From an uncultured Lysobacteraceae bacterium (lineage in GTDB: Bacteria > Pseudomonadota > Gammaproteobacteria > Xanthomonadales > Xanthomonadaceae): a DNA stretch of 12,776 nucleotides. The position numbers were made by a program, and so were the translations under genes. The stretch lies in contig CALCNV010000055.1 in NCBI GenBank assembly GCA_937897645.1, forward strand, positions 1 to 12,776, given 5' to 3'. The notes under the pieces are model-generated. The model was not told where the DNA came from. It worked only from the letters and a program-made list of their open reading frames with translations, and searched no databases. This document shows, piece after piece, positions 7,705-12,776 of the stretch (the stretch's first letter is position 1; each line of letters starts with the position of its first letter).

Positions 7705-8550
7705 TTACTCGACTGCGCGCACGTAGATCATCTTGTTGGAGCCTCCACCCACGCTGCGTTCCTCGACTGCAAAGTGGCGCGGCTGGTGTTTCAACAGGTC
7801 GCTCAGCTTGCGGTGGCCGTACAGGCGCGGATCGAAATCGGGTCGGATCTTGTTGAGATAGCTGCCCACGGCACCCAGGAATGCCCAGCCGCTGTCATCG
7901 GACGCATCTTCGATGGCCTGGCGGATCAGCGCGAGCGGCAGCGCTTCCGAGGCTTTTGATTTCTGCTCCACCACGGGTGCCGCTGGCGTGGCGGTCGCAG
8001 GCTTCGGTGGCGTCGACCTGGCGGCGGACTTGGCCGGCTTCGCGACCGGCTTTGCCTTGGCCGGCGCCGGGGATTCCGATTCCGTGCGCAACACCTCGGT
8101 GTAGATGAACTTGTCGCAGGCCTGCACGAAGGCATCCGGCGTCTTCCTTTCGCCGAACCCGTACACGGTCAAGCCTTCCTCGCGCAGACGCTGTGCCAGG
8201 CGGGTGAAGTCGCTGTCGCTGGACACCAGGCAGAAACCATCGAAGCGCTGCGTGTACAGCAGGTCCATCGCATCGATGATCAGCGAACTGTCCGTCGCGT
8301 TCTTGCCGCTGGTATAGGCGAACTGCTGTACCGGGTTGATCGAGTGCTTCAGCAGCGCCTGCTTCCATTGGGTCATGCGCGTGCTGGTGAAGTCGCCGTA
8401 GATGCGCTTCACGCTGGCCACGCCGTACTTGGCGATTTCCGCCAGCAAGCCTTCGATCACCGCGGGCTGGGCGTTGTCGGCATCGATCAACACGGCCAGG
8501 CGACGCTGGCCTTCGTCGGTGTCGTTGCGGTTTGAAGTGCGGGGTTTCAT
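7705..8550 (-). CDS. NYN (PIN-like) domain protein with C-terminal OST-HTH/LOTUS domain
   Basis: The protein has 281 residues. Residues about 17-155 are a NYN domain, a PIN-like fold expected to be a metal-dependent RNA-cleaving domain. The acidic residues D23 and D25 of LIDADN, D87 and D93 in ATDSSLIIDAMD, and D112 and D114 of SSDSDF fit the family active site, so catalysis looks possible. Residues about 157-200 are a linker rich in Ala, Pro and Lys, with repeated PAKAKPV-like steps. Residues about 205-275 (LIRQAIEDASDDSGWAFLG ... GHRKLSDLLK) match the OST-HTH/LOTUS fold, which binds RNA or protein. ATG 8550 is preceded by AGGA eight bases upstream. The gene heads a two-gene unit with the DUF938 gene. 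A role in RNA turnover is inference from the domains; no target is known. Confidence 0.88.
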   Translation of the reverse strand: MKPRTSNRNDTDEGQRRLAVLIDADNAQPAVIEGLLAEIAKYGVASVKRIYGDFTSTRMTQWKQALLKHSINPVQQFAYTSGKNATDSSLIIDAMDLLYTQRFDGFCLVSSDSDFTRLAQRLREEGLTVYGFGERKTPDAFVQACDKFIYTEVLRTESESPAPAKAKPVAKPAKSAARSTPPKPATATPAAPVVEQKSKASEALPLALIRQAIEDASDDSGWAFLGAVGSYLNKIRPDFDPRLYGHRKLSDLLKHQPRHFAVEERSVGGGSNKMIYVRAVE

Positions 8551-8619
8551 GAGGGTTCCTGGTTAGATCGAAGTACAGATTCCAACATACTCCTTCATGT
8601 CATTGAGCGACGGAGATCG

Positions 8620-8770
8620 GCCCCCTCCCTTTGCGAAGCAAGGGGAGCTCGAAGCCGCCTCAAGCGGCTGAGGAGGGAGGGGTGCTCTTGGCGTAATGCC
8701 ATGAGAACAATTCACTCCTGCACGAAGAGCAACCCCTCCCTTGCCCTCCCCTGCTGCGCAAGGGAGGGGA
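8620..8770. repeat. Cluster of GC-rich palindromes (dispersed repeat units) in the FAD-NYN gap
   Basis: The gap 8551-8793 holds several nested stems. Hairpin A has arms 8625-8634 and 8638-8647 (CTCCCTTTGC/GCAAGGGGAG, one G-U pair). Hairpin B is AGCCGC-ctcaa-GCGGCT (8653-8669). CCCCTCCC (8622-8629) can pair instead with GGGAGGGG (8675-8682). A long stem joins 8675-8689 to 8725-8740 with one bulged base. Hairpin C has perfect 11-bp arms 8733-8743 and 8759-8769 (CCCCTCCCTTG/CAAGGGAGGGG). The look is that of two inverted copies of a dispersed genomic repeat. Hairpin C is the first structure met after the FAD gene stop and may end that transcript. No gene is seen here; the NYN promoter should lie between about 8551 and 8620 but I see no convincing box pair. 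Confidence 0.75.
8733..8769 (-). terminator. Strong stem-loop after the FAD-dehydrogenase gene
   Basis: An 11-bp perfect GC-rich stem with a 15-nt loop begins 24 bp downstream of the TAG of the dehydrogenase gene on the minus strand. What follows is TTGCTCTT rather than a clean T-run, so it may slow or protect the transcript end rather than be a classic intrinsic terminator. Confidence 0.4.
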
Positions 8771-8793
8771 CTAAAGCAGGGAAGGGACAAGAG

Positions 8794-10461
8794 CTAGCTT
8801 TCGCGCGCCATCCCCGCCGCAATCATCTCCGTCGCCACCGCTTCCGCCGCGCGGATGCCATCCACGCCGGCAGAAAGGATGCCGCCCGCATAGCCCGCGC
8901 CTTCGCCTGCGGGAAACAATCCCCGCGTGTTGAGGCTTTGTCCGTCCGCGCCGCGCGTCATGCGTACCGGCGATGACGTGCGCGTTTCCACGCCGGTAAG
9001 AATCGCATCGTCCATGGCGAAGCCCTTGATCTGCCGGTCGAAGGCCGGCAAGGCTTCGCGGATCGCCTCGATGGCATAGCGCGGCAAGGCGGTGGAAAGA
9101 TCGCCCAGCTTCACGCCCGGTGTGTACGAAGGCTGCACCGCACCGAATTCCGTCGACGCTCGCTTGCGCAGGAAATCGCCGACCAGCTGCCCCGGCGCTT
9201 CGTAGCTTTCGCCACCCAGACGGAACGCCTGTTCTTCCCAGTGCCGCTGCAACGCGATGCCAGCCAATGGACTGCCGCTGGGGTCGAACTCGGCATAGTC
9301 CTCAGGGGTGATGCCGACCACGATGGCCGCGTTGGCGTTGCGCTCGTTGCGCGAGTACTGGCTCATGCCGTTGGTGACCACGCGTCCTGGCTCACTTGCG
9401 GCGGCGACCACGGTGCCGCCCGGGCACATGCAGAAGCTGTACACCGAACGCCCGTTGCGGCAGTGGTGCACCAGTTTGTAGTCCGCCGCGCCGAGGATCG
9501 GATGCCCGGCCTGCGGACCGAAGCGCGCGCGATCGATCAGCGACTGCGGGTGTTCGATGCGGAAACCGATGGAGAACGGCTTCGCTTCGAGGAACACGCC
9601 GCGCTCGTGCAGCATGAAGAACGTGTCGCGTGCGCTGTGGCCCAGCGCCATGACCACGTGGTCGGCGCGGATTTCGCTGCCGTCTGCCAGCACAACCCCG
9701 CGCACGTGGCGCGTGCCGCTGCCGTCGGTTTCAATCCGCACGTCATCGACGCGATGCGAAAAGCGGATCTCCCCGCCGAGCGCTTCGATGTCCGCGCGCA
9801 TGTTTTCCACCATCGACACCAGGCGGAAGGTGCCGATATGTGGCTTGCTGACGTATAGGATTTCTTCCGGCGCGCCGGCCTTGACGAATTCCGTGAGCAC
9901 CTTGCGGCCCAGGTGGCGCTTGTCGCTGATCTGGCTGTACAGTTTGCCGTCGGAGAACGTGCCCGCGCCGCCTTCGCCGAACTGCACGTTGGATTCGGGG
10001 TTGAGGATTTTCTTGCGCCACAGACCGAACGTGTCCACGGTGCGCTCGCGCACGTTCTTGCCGCGCTCTAGGATGATCGGCCGCAGGCCCATCTGCGCGA
10101 GGATCAGTCCCGCGAACAGACCGCACGGGCCCATGCCGATGACGATCGGGCGCAGCGGTTGTTCCTGCGTCGATGCACGGGCAACAGGTTTGTACGTCGT
10201 GTCAGGCGTAGGCCCGACCTTTCCGTCGACCGCCTCATCGTCCACCTGCAGCCGCGCCAGGATGTCCGCCTCGCGCGTGGTTTCGACATCCACCGCATAG
10301 ATCAGGGTGATCGCACCGCGTTTGCGCGCGTCGTAGCTGCGCTTGGCCACGCCGAACCCGACCAGTTCGTCAGCCACGATGCCGAGGCGCGCAATGATGG
10401 CGGCGGGCAACGCGGTTTCGTCGTGGTCCAGCGGAAGCTTTAGGTCGGTGAGTCGAAGCAT
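8794..10461 (-). CDS. NAD(P)/FAD-dependent dehydrogenase of the COG2509 type, function unknown
   Basis: A 555-residue cytoplasmic flavoprotein. An N-terminal domain of about 100 residues (LVGFGVAKRSYDARKRGAIT at 33-52) is typical of this uncharacterised family. The FAD-binding Rossmann fold begins at PIVIGMGPCGLFAG (105-118, GxGPxG) and ends its beta-alpha-beta unit with E132. VQFGEGGAGTFSDGKLYS (159-176) is a family block. A second dinucleotide-type segment, RADHVVMALGHSARDTF, lies near 270. The C-terminal LFPAGEGAGYAGGI closes the FAD site. Start 10461 has GAAGGA five bases upstream. No redox partner or pathway gene is adjacent, so I do not propose a substrate. It is divergent from the tldD-like gene across 185 bp and followed by the palindrome cluster. 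Confidence 0.88.
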   Translation of the reverse strand: MLRLTDLKLPLDHDETALPAAIIARLGIVADELVGFGVAKRSYDARKRGAITLIYAVDVETTREADILARLQVDDEAVDGKVGPTPDTTYKPVARASTQEQPLRPIVIGMGPCGLFAGLILAQMGLRPIILERGKNVRERTVDTFGLWRKKILNPESNVQFGEGGAGTFSDGKLYSQISDKRHLGRKVLTEFVKAGAPEEILYVSKPHIGTFRLVSMVENMRADIEALGGEIRFSHRVDDVRIETDGSGTRHVRGVVLADGSEIRADHVVMALGHSARDTFFMLHERGVFLEAKPFSIGFRIEHPQSLIDRARFGPQAGHPILGAADYKLVHHCRNGRSVYSFCMCPGGTVVAAASEPGRVVTNGMSQYSRNERNANAAIVVGITPEDYAEFDPSGSPLAGIALQRHWEEQAFRLGGESYEAPGQLVGDFLRKRASTEFGAVQPSYTPGVKLGDLSTALPRYAIEAIREALPAFDRQIKGFAMDDAILTGVETRTSSPVRMTRGADGQSLNTRGLFPAGEGAGYAGGILSAGVDGIRAAEAVATEMIAAGMARES

Positions 10462-10482
10462 GGCGGTCCTTCAGGAAATCGA

Positions 10483-10488
10483 ATTCTA
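10483..10488 (-). promoter_or_regulatory. Candidate -10 box of the FAD-dehydrogenase gene
   Basis: On the minus strand this reads TAGAAT, five of six to the sigma-70 -10 consensus, 21 bp before the ATG at 10461. No good -35 box is found at 16-18 bp. Transcription would start about 15 nt before the start codon, leaving just room for the GAAGGA ribosome site. Confidence 0.3.
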
Positions 10489-10505
10489 ACTTCTTCCGTG
10501 TCGAC

Positions 10506-10530
10506 CCCCTGCCAAAAGTCATTTGACGCC
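10506..10530 (+). promoter_or_regulatory. 25-bp duplicated control element, copy 1 (tldD-like gene 1)
   Basis: This 25-bp stretch (CCCCTGCCAAAAG ... TTTGACGCC) recurs without a mismatch at 12586-12610, in each case upstream of a tldD-like gene. It includes the palindrome GTCA-tt-TGAC (10518-10527), which overlaps the -35 hexamer TTGACG. It therefore looks like an operator or activator site fused to a promoter. I do not recognise the regulator. Confidence 0.7.
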
Positions 10531-10551
10531 CCCGTACCCCCACGCAAGAAT
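10523..10551 (+). promoter_or_regulatory. Promoter of tldD-like gene 1 (TTGACG-N17-AAGAAT)
   Basis: The -35 box is TTGACG (10523-10528) and the -10 box AAGAAT (10546-10551), with a 17-bp spacer. The same two boxes at the same spacing precede the second tldD-like gene (12603-12631), while 10529-10545 has diverged outside its ends. Such conservation of boxes but not spacer supports a real sigma-70-type promoter. The leader would be about 90 nt. Confidence 0.6.
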
Positions 10552-10563
10552 CGTTGCCCTGCG

Positions 10564-10584
10564 GCGCCCGCCATACGCGGGTGC
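10564..10584 (+). other. Hairpin in the 5' leader of tldD-like gene 1
   Basis: GCGCCCGC-catac-GCGGGTGC forms an 8-bp stem with one G-U pair, starting a few bases after the predicted transcription start. It could stabilise the leader. It is well upstream of the ribosome site, so direct control of translation is not evident. Confidence 0.35.
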
Positions 10585-10635
10585 AAAACCTGTCCATCCA
10601 GTCCCGCGATGTCGTAACTGGACACCCGCAACCGT

Positions 10636-10639
10636 GGAG
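10636..10639 (+). promoter_or_regulatory. Ribosome-binding site for the GTG start of tldD-like gene 1
   Basis: GGAG is followed by seven bases and GTG at 10647. The second tldD-like gene has the same GGAG and the same 7-base gap before a TTG, which confirms this start over the TTG at 10554. Confidence 0.7.
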
Positions 10640-10646
10640 TACTGCC

Positions 10647-12281
10647 GTGCACAGACGTGATTTCCTGACCCTTGGCGGCATTGGCCTGGGTGGACTGCTG
10701 GTGCCGTCGTACTTCGGCAAGGCAATTGCAGCCGAACAACTGGTCACCACGCTGGATATCGGCGTGAAGAAGCACTTGGCTGATACCGCGCTGGCCGCCG
10801 CCACCGATGCCGGGGCCAGCTATTGCGACGTGCGCGTGGGGCGCTACCTGCGCCAGTTCGTCATCACCCGCGAAGACCGGGTGCAGAACGTGGTCAACAC
10901 CGAGTCCACTGGCATCGGCGTGCGCGTGATCGTCAACGGTGCGTGGGGCTTCGCCGCGACCAGTGACCTCACCCCGAAAGGTGCGGCGACCGCGGCACGA
11001 CAGGCGTCAGCGATCGCAAAGGCCAATGCCAAAAGCCAGACCCGGCCCGTGCAATTGGCCCCGACTACCGGCGTGGGCGTGGTGGAGTGGAAGACGCCCA
11101 TCAAGAAGAACGCGATGCAGGTGCCGATCAAGGAAAAGGTCGACCTGCTGCTGGGCGTGAATGCCGACGCGACCAACGCAGGCGCGGACTTCGTCAATTC
11201 CACCCTGTTCCTGGTCAATGAGCAGAAATACTTCGCCAGCACCGACGGCTCCTACATCGACCAGGACATACATCGCATCTGGCTGCCATTGACCGCCACC
11301 GCCATCGACAAGGCCAGCGGCAAGTTCCGCACCCGCGATGGACTGTCGGCACCGATGGGCATGGGCTATGAATACCTGGATGCCGATCCGAGCGGAAAAT
11401 TCGCATTGCCCGGTGGCGTCGTTGCCTACGGCCGCTCCTATGACGTGCACGCCGACGCAGTCGCCGCCGCGAAGCAGGCGCGCGCGAAGTTGACCGCGCC
11501 GTCGGTGAAACCGGGCAAATACGACCTGGTGCTGGATCCGTCCAACCTGTTTTTGACCATACACGAGAACGTGGGTCATCCGCTGGAGCTGGACCGCGTG
11601 CTGGGCTACGAAGCCAACTACGCCGGCACCAGCTTCGCCACCCTGGACAAGCGCGACGCAGGTTTCCAGTACGGCAGCGAGCTGGTGAACCTCTATGCCG
11701 ACAAGATACAGCCGGGCAGCCTGGGCGCGGTGGGCTATGACGATGAGGGCGTGAAGACAAAAAAATGGAACCTGATCGAAAACGGCAAGCTGGTCGATTA
11801 CCAGGCCACGCGTGACCAGATGCATCTGCTGGGACAAGAGCAGGCGCACGGCTGCAGCTATGCCGATTCATGGAGCAGCGTGCAGTTCCAGCGCATGGCT
11901 AACGTGTCGCTTGCGCCGGGCAAGACGCCGCTGACGGTGGAACAGATGATCGGCGACGTGAAGGACGGCATCTACATACACGGACGTGGTTCGTATTCCA
12001 TCGACCAGCAACGCTTCAACGCCCAGTTCGGTGGCCAGCTGTTCTTCGAGATCAAGGACGGCAAGGTCACCCGGCAGATCGAAGACGTCGCCTACCAGAT
12101 CCGCACGCCCGAATTCTGGAATGCGTGTGCGGCCATCTGCGACGAGCGCGACTATCGCCTTGGCGGTTCGTTCTTTGACGGCAAGGGGCAGCCTGGACAA
12201 GTCTCGGCGGTGTCGCATGGCTCTTCAACGACGCGCTTCAATGGGATCAATGTGATCAATACGGCCCGCAGCTTGGGTTGA
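10647..12281 (+). CDS. Tat-exported TldD/PmbA-family metallopeptidase homologue
   Basis: This 544-residue protein starts at GTG 10647. Residues 2-7, HRRDFL, are a twin-arginine motif, followed by a Gly/Leu-rich stretch and a cleavage region near AIAA (26-29). Export of a folded protein to the periplasm is thus likely, unlike cytoplasmic TldD/TldE. Known TldD-TldE pairs are Zn proteases that trim microcin precursors and unfolded peptides, TldD being the catalytic half. The metal motif H306-E-x-x-x-H311 is present in HENVGHPLELDRVLGYEANYAG, so this is the TldD-like, potentially active partner. The C-terminal segment DGKGQPGQVSAVSHG (511-525) aligns by eye with the CGKDGQ segment that carries the third zinc ligand in E. 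coli TldD, and the cysteine appears replaced by D511. The N-terminal domain (about 40-220) has the usual TldD layout (YCDVRVGRYL). A paralogue starts 464 bp downstream. Substrate unknown. Confidence 0.88.
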   Translation: MHRRDFLTLGGIGLGGLLVPSYFGKAIAAEQLVTTLDIGVKKHLADTALAAATDAGASYCDVRVGRYLRQFVITREDRVQNVVNTESTGIGVRVIVNGAWGFAATSDLTPKGAATAARQASAIAKANAKSQTRPVQLAPTTGVGVVEWKTPIKKNAMQVPIKEKVDLLLGVNADATNAGADFVNSTLFLVNEQKYFASTDGSYIDQDIHRIWLPLTATAIDKASGKFRTRDGLSAPMGMGYEYLDADPSGKFALPGGVVAYGRSYDVHADAVAAAKQARAKLTAPSVKPGKYDLVLDPSNLFLTIHENVGHPLELDRVLGYEANYAGTSFATLDKRDAGFQYGSELVNLYADKIQPGSLGAVGYDDEGVKTKKWNLIENGKLVDYQATRDQMHLLGQEQAHGCSYADSWSSVQFQRMANVSLAPGKTPLTVEQMIGDVKDGIYIHGRGSYSIDQQRFNAQFGGQLFFEIKDGKVTRQIEDVAYQIRTPEFWNACAAICDERDYRLGGSFFDGKGQPGQVSAVSHGSSTTRFNGINVINTARSLG

Positions 12282-12585
12282 TCGCGAGGGTTAGAGTTGA
12301 TCTGCTAAAAGTAGATGCAGCTAAAGTCAGGGCTTCGCCCTTACCCCTCATCCGCCCTTCGGGCACCTTCTCCCACAGGGGGAGAAGGACAGCATCAAAC
12401 CCCCCAAAACAATCGGAAGCTCCACCTCTCCCCTTGTGGGAGAGGTCGACGCGCCTGCGCGGCGGGAGAGGGGCGGCGGAGCGAATCTGCTTCAGATCAC
12501 GAAATCAGACCGCGTTCGCAGAACCGCTTCACGAACTCACATGGAACACCAATGCGGCCGTTCGCTGCGCAACAAAACCCCTTCA
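12282..12585. other. Non-coding stretch between the two tldD-like genes
   Basis: These 304 bases contain the palindromic repeats described separately (12330-12482) and then about 100 bases (12483-12585) in which I see no structure or gene. Open frames across it have no ribosome site and run through the repeats and the promoter of the next gene. Confidence 0.6.
12330..12482. repeat. Dispersed palindromic repeat units between the tldD-like genes
   Basis: Four stems are visible: GGGC-ttc-GCCC (12330-12340), GCCC-ttc-GGGC (12354-12364), CCTTCTCCC-acagg-GGGAGAAGG (12366-12388) and ACCTCTCCC-cttgt-GGGAGAGGT (12424-12446). A further copy of GGGAGAGG lies near 12467. The pattern CCCTCATCC...CCTTCTCCC...GGGAGAAGG is a familiar intergenic repeat of xanthomonads and relatives. 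It lies after the stop of the first gene and could attenuate read-through into the second. Confidence 0.75.
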
Positions 12586-12610
12586 CCCCTGCCAAAAGTC
12601 ATTTGACGCC
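12586..12610 (+). promoter_or_regulatory. 25-bp duplicated control element, copy 2 (tldD-like gene 2)
   Basis: Identical over 25 bases to 10506-10530, including the GTCA-tt-TGAC palindrome (12598-12607) overlapping the -35 box. The sequences on both sides differ at once, apart from the -10 region at fixed distance. Confidence 0.7.
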
Positions 12611-12631
12611 ACTTGGCATGGCGGCAAGAAT
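12603..12631 (+). promoter_or_regulatory. Promoter of tldD-like gene 2 (TTGACG-N17-AAGAAT)
   Basis: TTGACG (12603-12608), 17 bp, then AAGAAT (12626-12631), matching the first gene's promoter in boxes and spacing. Transcription should start near 12638, giving a leader of about 108 nt. The second gene therefore need not depend on read-through from the first. Confidence 0.6.
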
Positions 12632-12707
12632 CAGGAAGTGCAGGCCTACGCCCACATGACCTGCTGATTTCTCTGCTTCAATCGAATTTCGTCCGTTCCA
12701 GTCCAAT

Positions 12708-12724
12708 CCCGCGCACCGCGCGGG
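12708..12724 (+). other. GC-rich hairpin just upstream of the second gene's ribosome site
   Basis: CCCGCGC-acc-GCGCGGG is a perfect 7-bp stem with a 3-base loop. It ends 10 bases before GGAG (12735-12738), close enough to affect ribosome access. Confidence 0.45.
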
Positions 12725-12745
12725 CATCACCGGTGGAGAGCTGCC

Positions 12746-12776
12746 TTGCACAGACGTGACTTCCTGACCATCAGCG
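12746..12776 (+). CDS. Start of a second Tat-type TldD/PmbA-family gene, cut by the right window edge
   Basis: TTG at 12746 opens MHRRDFLTIS, nearly the same as MHRRDFLTLG of the gene at 10647. From ctgcc before the start to codon 8 the two genes agree at 27 of 29 bases, and GGAG lies seven bases upstream in both. The twin-arginine motif is again RRDFL. The rest of the protein is outside the window. By analogy with TldD-TldE partners it is probably the second half of a heterodimer, but whether it carries a metal motif cannot be seen. Confidence 0.75.
   Translation, partial: MHRRDFLTIS

Noticed and set aside
8590..8790. Minus-strand frame covering the FAD-NYN gap
   Set aside because: It runs through GC-rich palindromes, has low-complexity translation, and no ribosome site that I can support.
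12366..12446. Stem-loops after tldD-like gene 1 as classic intrinsic terminators
   Set aside because: No T-run follows either stem; they fit a dispersed repeat better, though they may still hinder read-through.
12541..12606. ATG-initiated 21-codon frame ending in the duplicated promoter element
   Set aside because: No ribosome site, and its end is the control element itself; a leader peptide would have to lie after the promoter, not across it.
10506..12610. 25-bp direct repeat as an attachment site or target duplication flanking a mobile element
   Set aside because: The DNA between the copies is a tldD-like gene with no recombinase, and each copy sits in the same promoter arrangement, which the regulatory reading explains better.
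12278..12667. Plus-strand frames of 114-129 codons between the tldD-like genes
   Set aside because: They cross repeat hairpins and the predicted promoter of the next gene, lack a ribosome site, and give no recognisable protein.
1..12776. CRISPR array, tRNA or rRNA gene, defence or toxin-antitoxin system
   Set aside because: No regularly spaced repeats, no tRNA/rRNA-like sequence noticed, and no recognised defence gene. The NYN protein alone, without a small partner gene, is not enough to call a toxin-antitoxin pair.

Overview
The window is GC-rich, densely coded bacterial chromosome. The gene types, a Clp/CRP-like half-site pair and several families of dispersed palindromic repeats suggest a gammaproteobacterium of the Xanthomonadaceae/Lysobacteraceae group. 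That placement is an inference; no rRNA or other marker gene is present. I see no tRNA, rRNA, CRISPR array, transposase, integrase or phage gene.

Layout, left to right. (1) Positions 1-155 are a divergent control region. The first codons of a minus-strand gene, with a very good Shine-Dalgarno, leave the window at base 1. A large fused indolepyruvate ferredoxin oxidoreductase-type gene runs rightwards (156-3863). Between them lie a CRP/Clp-like palindrome and an 8-bp inverted repeat. (2) A 93-bp palindromic repeat pair (3875-3967) separates that gene from a leftward block. (3) The leftward block runs, in transcription order: FAD-dependent dehydrogenase (10461-8794), a 243-bp gap full of GC-rich palindromes, NYN/OST-HTH protein (8550-7705), DUF938 methyltransferase (7694-7080, only 10 bp after the NYN gene), MltB-type lytic transglycosylase (6957-5755), and a secreted beta-lactamase-fold serine hydrolase (5668-3989). 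The last two are exported proteins that probably act on the cell envelope. (4) On the right edge, divergent from the FAD gene, is a rightward Tat-exported TldD-family metallopeptidase homologue (10647-12281). After a 464-bp gap comes the start of a second Tat-type paralogue, which runs off the window at 12776.

Most of the window is ordinary core or housekeeping sequence. The signal I find most interesting is regulatory. The two tandem tldD-like genes each carry the same 25-bp element, identical in both copies and overlapping a TTGACG -35 box. Each element is followed at the same 17-bp spacing by the same AAGAAT -10 box, although the spacer sequence has diverged. Both genes start on a non-ATG codon with the same GGAG ribosome site at the same spacing. 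This looks like a co-regulated pair of exported TldD/TldE-like proteins, each with its own promoter. In the first protein the position where cytoplasmic TldD has its zinc-binding cysteine appears to be aspartate. I do not see a clearly new multi-gene defence or biosynthetic system here.
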